Source: Isoetes taiwanensis
Taxonomy: Eukaryota; Streptophyta; Lycopodiopsida; Isoetales; Isoetaceae
Direction: 5' to 3'
Length of the DNA: 64,000 nucleotides
Assembly (NCBI GenBank): GCA_021234155.1
Contig: JAJEKV010000066.1
Span: 7,634,618 to 7,698,617, forward strand
The notes beneath the pieces were generated by a model, which saw only the letters and a list, made by a program, of their open reading frames with translations, was not told the DNA's origin and made no database searches. How positions within the stretch are numbered: the first letter of the stretch is position 1; each line of letters opens with the position of its first letter. Positions 1 through 11,638 of this stretch are shown here, piece after piece. The position numbers and the translations under genes are program-made.

Positions 1-1640
1 TAACTTGCTGAGGAAGCATGTGTCAAGGTACTGTCTGAGACTGTAGTGATTTGCCTCCGTTTGCACGTGGATGCACCTGTGCTTCTGCACATTCAATCTG
101 GCCAGCGACTGAGCTCTCTTTTCCCACCAGCAGGCTTTTAGGCGTTGAGGCCCCATTCCCACAGTGTAAGCGAGGATAGAGAGACGAGTATCGTCCATGC
201 TGACCACCTTCTGGAAATAGACGATGTGCCTGTCAAGGGCCCCTCTTTGAAGAGGCAAGAAACTCGTTTCCTGCAACAGTATTTGGTATGGGACTGTGGA
301 CTTCACCCCCAGGGTCCGTGCCAAGAAAGCTTTTTGCACCTGCTCCAAGTCATTTCAAGTGGTGAGGGAAATCACCGGGGCCCAGACCTCGACCCCATAC
401 AAAAGCACAGGTTCTACAAGCACCTTGAATAGGTGCGATTGGTGGGCTCAATCGTACAACTCTGCCTTGTGTTTTGCATTGCAAAGAGTGCCTTCCAACC
501 TGTTGCGGCTCGCAGCCGGATCAAATTGTCCCAGTTTATGGCGATGGGAACTCTACCCCCAAATATTTGTAATCGGACACCACTTCAACATTTTGGCCAT
601 GATAAATGAGGGTTGGGGCCCTTGGCTGGCGTGCGGACGATAGAACTACCTTGGTTTTGGCTAAGTTGATGCGCATGTCAATCACCTGACAAAATGTGTC
701 CAGGGCATCAAGATCAGGAGGTCCACATCGTCAGCATAGATCAGCTGCCTGATGATCTGGTGTAAGAGGTGAGCCCCAGTGCCTCTATTATCAGCGAGCC
801 ATCTCTCTAGCTAATCAATATACAGGCCAAATCCTTGGCGGACCTCGATACTGCTCTCGAATGGTTGGCCCGCTGGTTGCAGCTGGCCGGAGCATGTCTC
901 ATATAACATGTACATTGCATTCTGTAGTTCGGCAAGGACGTCTAGCTGCTACAATCTTGCCCACAACTTTTCTCGAGGCATAGTGTCAAAAGCCTTGGCG
1001 AAGTCTACGAAGCAGCAATACAGATCTTGTCGACGGTTACTGTTGTCCTCAACCAGGGTTCACAACGTGAAGATATGATCTATGGTTGAGTGTCTCGGCT
1101 TGAATCCTGGCTGCTGAGTGCCCGCACTTCTGCTGCCTCTGCCCATCCTGTCAACTGCCGCTCGAGGATCCCAGCGAGGTGCTTTGTAAACACTGAGTTG
1201 ATCATGATGGTCCGATAGTTGGCTGGGCAGTGTGGGTCTCTTGCCGTGTAGATTGGGACAACCCTATTAATGGTCCATTGCGGGGGAAAACCTTCCCGCA
1301 ATACATTGTTAAACATGTCGGTTAGTATCGGTGCCATGGATGGTCCTGCCTACTTGAGTAACTCTGCCTGCATGCCATCAAGGTCTGGTGCTTTTCCATT
1401 GGCTAGACGTTGCAGTCCCTGTGCTAACTCTGCCTCTGTGATTTCCAGTACTAGGCCCTGCTGGGGGGTAATGCCACTCGTGCACTCTCGGGTTTGTAGA
1501 GTTGTTGTAGGTATTGCCCCCATTGATCTGGAATGATGTTTCGTGTGGGCGGCACTGGCCTCCTGAGCACTCTTCGCCAGAAGGTCCTGGGATGATGTTC
1601 CAGGAGGAAGAATATTTCATGTTGATGGGCCGCAATGTAC
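1..1640 (-). pseudogene. LINE-1 ORF2 reverse transcriptase and C-terminal region (copy A)
   Basis: Minus-strand translation gives a non-LTR reverse transcriptase in several frames. Near 1,400 is an ANGKAPDLDG-like motif that opens the palm domain. At 1,337-1,200 is a PPQW...VVPIY...CPANYRTI block, the conserved finger/palm motif. At about 720-745 the catalytic box reads IYADDVD. At 480-700 follow INLAKTKVV and a YKYLGV-like motif, and at 300-420 an EQVQKAFLARTLGVK-like thumb motif. Frame changes interrupt the reading. Some may be sequencing errors, since copy B breaks at different places. The element would make cDNA from its own RNA at a nicked target. Confidence 0.85.
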
Positions 1641-1689
1641 CTGGTCTTTCTAGCCTTAAGGAAAGTGCGGTATTGCTTAACTACATCCG

Positions 1690-2860
1690 AGCGTAGAGCA
1701 GGATCTGTGACTTGGCGGAGCTAGCATTTGCATTCTTTGCACTCGACATCGAATCCTGGTTACGCGAAAAGGTCGTAGCTCTCGAGGTTTGGCTAGGGCG
1801 ACTTCTCCCAAAACATCTCTCTGTAGCAGCCCCGAGGACGTCAATGAGCCTGCCTGCCTGCTGCTCCAGCGTTGAGCATTGTGAGATGCTTGCCAGATCC
1901 TCCGTAAGCATCTGGGAGTAAGTATGAGCGCGCTCATAGTCCAGTCTGAGCTGGGGCATACGAGGAGGTGTTAGACAGGCGTCTGGAGCAACCTGCCAAG
2001 ACAGCTGCAAGTAGAGCGGCAGGTGGTCTGAGTCCACCTCCTCATCCCTACCATCTGTTCCCACTCGAAAACATTTGACGAGATGCATGTCCTGCTCGAC
2101 CACCAAAACATAGTCTACTACGCTGGACCCACCTCCCTGGTTCTCCTGTCTGCAAGTGTGCTACCTGGAGGAGGGCCACTATGCTAGTCCATTGCAAATC
2201 ACCAGGTCAAAGATACTGCAGAGCAGCAACAACTGCCTCCCATAGCGCGAGACCTGAATGTCAACAGATGCCCTTGGCCAAGCTCCTTCTTAAGGGCTTC
2301 TGTCAGAGGATCAAATCTCATCGGCTATTCTGTGCCAGTGCGGACATTGAAGTCTCCAATGAGCATGACACTACCCGCCTGCTTGTGCTGCTGTATGTCA
2401 TCGTATAGATTGACATAGGGCTCCAACCTATCCACACCCGGATGGTTGTGATAGAAGTTGCTCTCGGCATGTGGGAAGTAGCAGGCCGCCACAAAGAGAG
2501 GGCTACCACTGCAATTCTACACGCGCACCCACAGGTACATGTTATGTTTGTCTGTTTTGCACAAGGAAACTGACTGTGCCAGGACTGTCTGGAAGTAGCA
2601 GGCGACCCCACCGTGCCCCCTCTTTCCTATGCATTCATTGAAGATGGAGTAGTGATAGTATCCTGGCAAGTCAGGTAGTCTATGTCCAGCATGCTCCATG
2701 TTTCCAAGATGAGGTCCATATTGGCGACAACCGAGTCGAGACTGTCTCCCTTCTGCCATGCGAAGCATAGACAATTTCAAGAGACCATGCTCAAGCACAA
2801 TCCCTATTTGCTGGCAGGAGTTGTAACAGTAGGTTTGGCGGTGGCAGCACAAGGGATGGT
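1690..2860 (-). pseudogene. LINE-1 ORF2 APE-like endonuclease (copy A)
   Basis: The minus strand encodes an apurinic-endonuclease-type domain that nicks target DNA for target-primed reverse transcription. Visible motifs, N to C: a LILETW-like motif near 2,710 carrying the metal-binding Glu; GKRGHGGVACYF near 2,620; MLIGDFNVRTG near 2,350, the GDFN box; and SDHLPL near 2,030, the SDH box with the catalytic His. The C-terminal 141 residues (2,106-1,681) are open in one frame and lead toward the reverse transcriptase. The frame shifts between the motifs. The domain assignment is firm because four separate motifs occur in the right order and spacing. Confidence 0.85.
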
Positions 2861-3320
2861 GGTGGAGGTGGAGGCAGCATGTGGCATGTTGGCAGTGGCA
2901 GGTGAGGCCATTGTAGCAGGGTGTGTAACTGGGGTCGTAGCAAAAGGGCCTCGAGGGTTTGAGGTGCCTGCATCAGCATTTGATGGCCTGAAGTTCTGCA
3001 TCTTTTCCCGGACCAGCCCTGCTACCCCTCCTTGTTTGCGGATACTCTTGACTTTCTCCAACTCATGCCTGCAATCCTCTTGCTATGTCGGAGTCAGATC
3101 CCGGTCCACGTACAGGGCAGTCCCCTTCAATTGCCTGCCTTGGTGCAGGATGGCTGTTCGTTCTTGCGCATCTCTGACTGTGAAAGTGACTACTCGGAGA
3201 CGGTTAGGACGCCGGACTCCATGACGTGTCGCCCTAACAATGTGTACGGGCGTGTGGAATGCCATTCAGGCCAGGATCTGTGTCTGGAGTCGGTTGATGA
3301 GGTGCTTTCCTGCTTCCTCT
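2800..3320 (-). pseudogene. LINE-1 ORF1, C-terminal half (copy A)
   Basis: Reading leftward from the insert edge at 3,320, one frame gives an EEAGKHLINRLQ stretch, a stop near 3,266, then at 3,265-3,083 RVVTFTVRD...LKGTALYVDRDLTP. This resembles the C-terminal part of L1-type ORF1 RNA-binding proteins (an RRM-like fold followed by an 'LKGT.IY...DL.P' block). At 3,061-2,804 a basic segment (EKVKSIRKQ) leads into a Ser/Thr/Pro-rich tail. Its N-terminal half is at 11,639-12,762, across the 8.3 kb insert. ORF1p would coat the LINE RNA. The assignment rests on motif resemblance and element order. Confidence 0.7.
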
Positions 3321-3335
3321 CACAAGGCCCCCAAA
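3321..3335 (+). repeat. Left terminal inverted repeat of the 8.3 kb insert (copy A)
   Basis: CACAAGGCCCCCAAA, exactly inverted at 11,624-11,638. Both lie where LINE-1 ORF1 homology stops. Confidence 0.6.
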
Positions 3336-4087
3336 AAATAACTCGCACTAATAATCACCATTGAAACCAGTATAAGTATGGTTTTTTATACAAACAATTC
3401 GTAATATCAACAAAAACCATAGTTTTCTAGATCACTGCTTCCTATAGCTTATTTTTTATGCTAATTTTATACTCTAAAGTGGTTTTTTAAAATTATTATT
3501 AGTTTACGAGATGGTTTTTATTATACATTTTCAACATTACTGTTTAGGATGCTTTGATATACTAGTTGCCATTCTTGTATAGGTTTTTTGACATGGTTTT
3601 TCTGCTATAAGTTTTTTCCTCCTAGTTTCAAAACCATGTTGAATCTTTCCAAATGCATTATGGTCTTTTGAAATAATTATTTACTATATATTTAATTATC
3701 TTGTTGTTTCCTCTATGCTATTCTAGTATTGCAATTCTTGAAATCAGCAATGATCTTGGGCACAACTTTTTGGAAGCATGGCTCGCCACCACGAAATTAT
3801 GCGGCCATAATTTTTGTGCATCAAACAAACATGTTGTATTTGAAGCAACGTTCATGCTTTCAGCACAATCATAAGGTAAGCGACTTGAATATTGTCTTTT
3901 ATGATTATGGATAATACTGATTTGCCGATCCTAACTTGCATTGCCCAAGGTATGAGTTCAAAATCTTGTTGTGAAAGTGGCCATGATCATTATAAAGTTA
4001 CTGGGGAAAGAACACACTTCAACCATGTACAGTGATGAAGACGGGTCCCATTAAGTTTCAGCTTCTCGTGGATATAAAAAAATATAT

Positions 4088-4118
4088 CTATCCATCCATT
4101 CATCCATCCATCCATCCT
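4088..4118. repeat. CATC microsatellite (copy A)
   Basis: Seven or so tandem CATC units with one ATTC interruption. The same tract is present in copy B near 43,714-43,744. Confidence 0.9.
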
Positions 4119-7100
4119 CGCAAACTCTTTAGGTAAGCTTTTTATTTATGTCGTAGATTTTAGCGCGTATATATAGTTTCAAACCGTGCCGTGGTTGTAA
4201 AAAATATCATTCCATGTTATATACTTAGGAGCCTGTTTTTTGAAATATTTAGTTTCCATTAACGTTAGCTTTCGTAGCAAGTTGTATAAACTAGTAATGC
4301 ATATATGTTGCAATGGTTCAATTCAAAGATGAATAGAACCATCGTTTTTTGAGAACTTCTTTGGCTCAGCCTCCTTTGCCAATTGGGGGTTCTATGCTCT
4401 ATTTCTTCAAAGGACAAATCTTTCTCGACTCTGCTTCTCCAATTGTATATCCTGCTTCTACCAATCTTTGTCGGAAATTTTGCTCTAACATATTTTTTAT
4501 GTAATGGGCCATCTTTAAAGTTGTGGTGAAATGTAGTACTTGAAACAGATTTTCTTCATTATGAAGAAAGGTCAAAGCCAGGAGCCAATAGGTCGTGGAG
4601 AACCCGTGATTGGATTTGTACTTGGATTTATGTCGAAAAAATATGGCATCGGGTTATACTATAGCAATGGGTTCTACTTTTATTAAGGGCCCTTAAACTT
4701 TGAACACCTAAAGCCCGCCCCGACCACTAATTCCTTTATAGGCCGCCAAGAAATGATTAAGGATTTCAAGATTCTTTCTAATAAACAATAAAGCGGCAAA
4801 GGTTTGTCGGGCCTTGTGGCGCTCGCTGCTCCAAGAAAATTATGCACTTTTAAATAGACATGACAATAATTTGCACAATGCTTATTGATTATATTCTTTT
4901 ATCCTCCTACTATCTTGCCTTTTAGTTTATCTTTTTTAAACCTTCGAATTATGTTTTTTTTTATATATATATTATATATGGATATGAAAATGTTAGATTC
5001 TGCCTAGCTCGATGTATTTAATTATGCTTTTCATGATGGCAATTCAAGGAATCTAAGATGGCAATAGGCACAAGCACTAGCCCAATTACCATTTGAAGCA
5101 ACAACTCAAGATGGTTAGGGAACTTTATTTGATGCAAGGCTTCCTGGCTATCCACGGAATTTATTAGGAGTGGAGAATACCTATAAAAAAAAGGAGGGTG
5201 CTAATGCATTGTGGGTTGCCCTTAAATATTTTGGAAATGGAGAATGAAACTTGTCTTGAAAATTGAAATAATAAAAAGGTTCGATTGAGTGTAGCATAGG
5301 CTTAGCTCCATAGCGACCAGGTAATTTGCTGCAATCGAGATTTGAGCAAGTCCACAGCTCTTAGATGCAGATAAATCGGTCTTGGTCTACCCCCTATGCC
5401 ATATGCAAAAGAAAAGGAGATTGGACGGATTAATTCCAGAGGACCAGGCTAGAATGAAGACTGAAACTACAGAACCGTGGACCAGTGTCGAAACCAATGG
5501 AGTAAAAATTGCATGCCCAAGAATGACATCCACTCTTGAAGGATCCCTTGGCTACAGACAATGAACTAAGCTGGCTAACAGAGAAAGAAACCCTGCAAGG
5601 AAATGAAGAATGACCCACTTGAAAAGCAAACCAGTTAGATGCCAAAGGCATCGTGCACAAGACCTCCGAAGCTAGAACCAGAGCAAACCAGGGATTTTTG
5701 CCATCACTACCGCCTCAGTCCACCACCCCACTTTCATGAAGCCCTCCAATCCCTCTCTGCAGAAACATACCAAGGTGCCGTTGCCATTGCGAAGTTGGCC
5801 AAAGCAACTCCTGCTAGTTTACAAAACATGCCTTACATTGTGATGGAGCTTCACCATGCCATATCCCAGCAAAGGGATGCAACCCCTAATTCGAATGACT
5901 AGATTGAATCCTAGTGACGCTTAACGCCATCAGATGACAGTCAACCCATCCTCTTAATGCTACTAACGCACGTGTGCCAATGTTGCCAGCCCAACCAACC
6001 CTCCAAAACTATCTCGCCATCAAAACAAAAAAATCCATATGTCGACCCATCAATGAAAGGTTTGCCCTTTGGGCAACCCAAAAATGCCCAACTATCTCAT
6101 ATGCAAGTGAGCGATCGTCTTATTTAACAACCATGGTCATGTTTGAACCAGCATGAAAAAAAAAAAACTCGTGGTATTTTTTCCTTCGATGTGGCTTTTA
6201 ACATGACACTCACGGAAAAATTCATCAAAGTCCCACAAAAACCTCGTGTATTTTTTTTTGTTCAAATATGGCCGTGGTTGATAAATAAGACACTCATACA
6301 AGTGAGAGGGGGATAATTCATATCAATAAACACATCAAAGGGGCCTTCCACTGAATACCAAAATGGAGGGAACATCTGAGCCGTTCAAAGGAAACCATAA
6401 AGCCTGGATCTTTTATCTGAAAGTGCCCTAACCCTAACGGTGGCCATATTTTGCCATAGTGGAGGACGAAGACACTTCCAGCCCCGGCAGCCAGCCATGG
6501 CTATGGCCGTCCAACGCCTCAAGTTCTGGCAGGTACTATTCTCTAATCTTGTGAATGAGCGAGGCAATGCTGTAGCGGCATGCAAGGATTGATGGAGAAA
6601 CTTTGATCAGCCATTAAAAGAAAATGAAGGGCAAAGTTTGAAACAACCGCAGCTATCCCATTTTCGAAGTTTTACTGCCACCCAGCATCTTGCATTGGAC
6701 TGCAGTATGAGAGTAAAAGTTTGGTCCGGCTCAGACAAGGTTTGCCAGAATATCTTCATTTTTCAAAAATATTGTCTCATGGAGAGAAAATTTGAAGTTT
6801 GGGATGCTTGGTTGCGTCAATTCTTTTTTCGTTTATCATTAACTCTCAATTATCTATACAAGAAACTTATCGCGGCGGCCAAGGCCGCCGCAACGTTTCT
6901 CTTTCCCAGCCTTTTGTATACATTCATAACCCTATTCGGCTCATATGATAGATAATTCAATAACATGTGGGACTGTTGCCCATAATAAATGGCCTAACGA
7001 GCAACATCCCTGCTATTCTAGCAAGGTGAATAAGTTACAAATTTTTCTTTGAGATCGCATTTTTTGAGATCAAACTAAGTAATGTTTGTACTACAAAGAT

Positions 7101-8462
7101 GGATTTTGGCTCTACGCTTTACCCTGGAGATGATTTAGATGTCCGAATGAAGGCCCCGCTGAGCTTGTCGCTCAATTCTTTCTCGCTTGCATGGGCTTAA
7201 ATAGACAATTTTCAAGACCATTCAAAAGCAATTTCGAGATTAACTGCTCTTACTTCAATGGGCAGGTGCTTTATAAACAAAGTGCGTGCCACACGAGCAA
7301 TACCACGCCGCTGAAAGAGCTTGATATTTCTCACCAGACTATAGCCAACGCCCTCCACTTAAAAGCTATGTGGAGGTGACCATAAGCAAAGACGCAGATT
7401 GCACTATTAACAATAAAAACATATCAACATTTGTCTATCAACTTACTTATGTAACTATAATTATGGCGATGCTCTTTCCAACCACATAAAGGAGATGCTT
7501 TTGACACATTCTTTTGCCCGATTGATGAGCTTTAAGCTAGCAAAGAGTCGCGGCAGCTTGTATAAAACATTCGTGGAACATGCAAAACCGTAATGATCTT
7601 CTATATTTGACATGATAACATCTTACATGAAAGTGGGCATCACTCGAAAGTGGGCATCGCAGAAAGTGCAAGGCATGTCACCAAATGAAGATACCGAATG
7701 GAGATCCACCCTTGCACGAAAAAATAAGCAACGGACCATTCTTGTCAACAAACAAATTTCAAGATCCAAGGGCCATTTTCACAAACGGAGATGTACATTT
7801 TGTCGAGGCTTCAATATGTTCATGTAGAGTAGGAGTTGTTATGCATAATGTAGTGTTTTCTATAGTACTTAAATTTTAGGTTCCAAAGAGAGAACACCCA
7901 AGGAACTTTTAACATAAATCATTTCTTTCTTCGCGCAATTAATTGGGTTCCCAAATTTTACTTATTTGGGCTATTATTGAAAAAATGTCCCCGAATGGAG
8001 ATAGTGCAAGCACCGCACAAGCTGCCCAGGGGGATGCAATTGACCCGCTAAAAACTAGCTTTTCTCCTTGGTCGCTCCAAAATTTCGTGGATGATGATGA
8101 GTCCTTACACTACTTCAGTCCCGGCCGATGCTCCAAATTGATTGCCATCCCCCTCATTTGCTCTTAATTGGGAAGAGACATCATCAATTGCAAAGATTCA
8201 ACTGCTCAATCTGCTCATTTAAAGTTTTATGTGGTCCTCCTCAGAAATGCAAATGAAGCCAACATGAGATAACCCGCACCCCTTGATAAAGCAATCGTAT
8301 GTTTAACCTCACCTAATACACTCTAAGCAACATATTTTAGTCTCTAGATTCAAGTGATAGAGATATCTAAGTTCCACTTCAATTTAAAAAATTAGTCGGC
8401 TTCTACATCAACGTAATCATCATTAGCCTACCTCAATTGCCTTCACATCCCGCTTAGAAGGT

Positions 8463-8520
8463 TTGGCATGTTGTGTTCGCACTCAATCCCTTTGGCATGT
8501 TGTGTTCGCACTTCAATCCC
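8463..8520. repeat. 29-bp tandem duplication (copy A)
   Basis: Two adjacent units beginning TTGGCATGTTGTGTTCGCAC and ending CAATCCC, differing by one base of length. The copy B equivalent is at 48,095-48,153. Confidence 0.9.
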
Positions 8521-10333
8521 TTCATCATCATCAACATATCGTGATGTCTTCCTCACTAGGGCCTCTTTCTCCACCTAGAGACTTCGATATCCGAGAAGCC
8601 TCCTTTCATGTTCTCGCACCATAAAGCATGTTATTAATAGCAAGGTTCTGAGAAGAAATGAAAAAGAATGCGGATTAATATACTTTAATGATTGCGCTTT
8701 GTTAAGCACTTAGCACTCGATAGATTTCTCTTGACATGGATCTTGTTGCCTTTAGCATCAAGAATATCAAAGATCTTGAAATATACTTTGCAATACTTTA
8801 GAAAATCTGTGGCATTTGCACCATCAACCTCCACAAGCACCAAAAAGCCAACAAAGATTAGGATTCCTAGTATTACCTTGACTCTCTTCACTTTCAAGCG
8901 CCATCACTAGGCTACCTTCAGAAGAACCAGCCCTAACCTCCGTCATCATCAACGGTTTGTCGCGCCCACATGTTGCAATGAGCCAAGTGCAAACCAGAAG
9001 CACGATACCTAACCCACCGAAAGTGCCGGATCTTTGAGCTAATGCCCGAGATAGATGGACACATATCGCATGTAATGACGTAATAACCTCTACCATATAG
9101 GAGAAGTTCAATAAGCAACAAAAGTAGCTTAATCTTGGTGCTTAGAATAAGAAATCAAGACTATAATTACCAATGGTGACAATGAAGCAAGGTATGCATT
9201 CCTTATTTTCAAGGCATCAGCAGAATTGTTTGCACCTGTGATGGCCCCGAGGATTAAGCCAATTTTCAAGAGGTGATGAAGGCAATGACAATTTCTTCCA
9301 TCATGGAGAGCACCGTGTTAGGGGATTCAAGCTATATGTTCCTTCCTTCAACCCGCTTCTATACCTAACTAGTCACTTAATGCAATCAGAATCGGCCTCA
9401 CGCACTTAACATGCAAAAACTTCTTAGATTTGCCTTTGTGCATAGATAATAAACAAAGAAAAGAACCTCATGATCTTTGTTCTCATAAAACCACGAAATT
9501 GCAACTTTGATGTAAAGCAAAAGGGAGGAAGAAGATGCGCATCGCTACCGCCCTGACCGCCTCAATTTTAAGCCGCGGAGAACGCCGGGGAGTTCATGGT
9601 TAAAGCCCCGCTCACTCTGGCATGTTAAATGCGACACCATGGCAGTCACTGAGTTGGAGTTGGCCGATTTGGGGTGCCGATCCATGGCGAAGGAAGTAGG
9701 ATTTTGTGAAGAGAAAGAAAGGCGGCACGGGCAAAAAAATATGAACCGAATTTGAAAAGGGAAGAAACTTGAAATGCGTGGGAGGCAAAATGCTTGGATC
9801 TTTTAAATTTGCACAACTCGGGCGAAATCTGCAGCGGGGTCGATCCACCATTGTGCCATAGCTCAATGAAAATCCACCATAGCCATATCTCGAATACACC
9901 ATAGCCATAGCTCAAACCCCATGAGTTCTCAGAGCGAAAGCAGATGAAGCCAAAGATTCAAAAACCCCATAAGCATATTCACAAGCATCGCCTGCTTGCG
10001 CTTTTCCTTTCTAAATCGTGGCAAGCAAAGGCCGTGATATGGAACCCATCTTGATACCTCCTTCTTGCCTTCTCTCCACGATTAGCAAAGGGCATTCTCC
10101 GGGCTTGGGGCTTCTTCCTCTCATGCACTTTCTAACCTTGAATTTATACATGCGAACTCGCCACATGAGTAGGCCTAAAATGGTTTCTCGCCGAAACCTC
10201 CGCTATTTGCGGGCAAAAATTTGTGCCGCGACCGCTACAAAGATTCGGCAAGGCCGAAATATGAATGGGCTTAACATTGCCCATGGTATGTCGCCATATC
10301 CCAAGCAGTAATCTGGTGAGCTTTCCTCAAGAA

Positions 10334-10403
10334 ACCAAGACGGGAGATCCATAGGCCTAGCCATGGATACCAAGACGGGAGATCCATAGGCCTAGCCATG
10401 GAT
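10334..10403. repeat. 35-bp perfect tandem duplication (copy A)
   Basis: Two identical adjacent 35-bp units beginning ACCAAGACGGGAGATCCATA. Both units also occur in copy B at 49,955-50,024, so the duplication predates the large repeat. Each unit contains the palindromes TAGGCCTA and CCATGG. Confidence 0.95.
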
Positions 10404-11623
10404 TGCTTGCAGAGCAAGAAAGGGAAAGATCTACGTGTCAACCATCTAACATTTTTTTTTTTAAGATTTTAGAAATGAAGAAAAAATGTACGTGTCAAGC
10501 GCAGGGTTGCTCTCAGCCCAGAAATATTACACATCCAATTTTTTAAGAACAAAATAGACTGCTTTACATAGGTAGTGATTAGTTGAACGATATCATTCTG
10601 GACGGCCTATTATTATGGCATTATGTCTGCAGACTGGAAGGACATCTGTAAAAATTTTGCTGCTTGTCTTTAGTTTCTAAGATACCAATCTGCTTTTCCT
10701 TCAGTTAAGGAAATTTGTTCAAAGCTTCTTTTGTGCTTCTCAGAGGTTGTAAAAACGAATGTTAAAGCTAGAAAATTTACAATAGCGGATGCATGTTCTG
10801 ATCAATTCCTCTGAAGTTATGGAGTTCAATTCCTCTGTGATTTGCACTGTAGATATGATTTCTTAAATATATTTGTTATTCAATTCATCCAGTTTATCAT
10901 TACTTTTGCTGCAGAACAATATCAACTTTGAAGGCTAAAAGAAACCCATTGTGGCTTACGTTTTGAACTTCTTGTTCTGTTAAAGAAGTTGCAATGACGT
11001 AGCAACTACATATTCAAATATCTGTTCATTTTCCTGCTCAGAAAAAAACTGATGATCCCATTACCCATATTATCCACCCCAAGACATTGACAAGCAAAAG
11101 TACATTAATAACAAGCCAATACTCTTAGGAAAACAGCGCATGGCATGATGGCCATAAAAAACCAATGACCCCATATATGGGCTACCCAACCACATACATA
11201 CTATGCTAAACAATATTTCAATATATCAAACCATGATGATGAAACATATTTCTAAATCAAGCGTGCTTCGAAATTGTTATGCTAATATACTAAGAAAGAT
11301 AGATGTAATGAAATACTATGCCATTAAACTCGTGATACTAAGCAATATTACACATCGTATGCTTTAACCAAGAACAGAAATTAACCACTTTTACTGCATT
11401 GCAAGATAACGTTAAAAAACAATATTTATTTATTATACTATCAAACTATACTACTAGATAATGTTAAAAAACAATGCTTATTTATTATACTATTAAATTA
11501 TATTACTGAATCATGTTGCGTAAGCAGGTATGGTTTGTAAACTTTTTGGCCCACAAATGCGTATTGGTTTAAGTACTTGATTTTTACTAACAAATTATGG
11601 GAAAAAAGTCATACTGATTCAAC

Positions 11624-11638
11624 TTTGGGGGCCTTGTG
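11624..11638 (-). repeat. Right terminal inverted repeat of the 8.3 kb insert (copy A)
   Basis: Reads TTTGGGGGCCTTGTG on the plus strand, the exact reverse complement of 3,321-3,335. Confidence 0.6.

Larger units (their letters stand above)
3321..11638. mobile_element. 8.3 kb AT-rich insert with 15-bp terminal inverted repeats (copy A)
   Basis: The block separates the two halves of LINE-1 ORF1. Its ends carry exact inverted copies of CACAAGGCCCCCAAA. Past 15 bp the two ends diverge. The immediate 3-bp flanks are TCT and TGT, one mismatch, so a target-site duplication is not clear. No transposase motif could be recognised in any frame. The longest open frames are under 110 codons and look random, apart from a weak coding-like stretch on the minus strand at 8,685-9,120. 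It may be a non-autonomous or decayed DNA transposon, or an insertion of another kind whose ends match by chance. Confidence 0.5.

Noticed and set aside
2682-3224. 180-codon plus-strand open frame (and its 217-codon counterpart at 42,310-42,963)
   Set aside because: It lies antisense to LINE-1 ORF1/endonuclease text that has clear motifs. The Ala/Val/Gly-rich translation is the complement of the Ser/Thr/Pro tail.
5639-5902. 87-codon open frame as a host gene
   Set aside because: No recognisable family on either strand; both strands are equally open and it sits inside the 8.3 kb insert.
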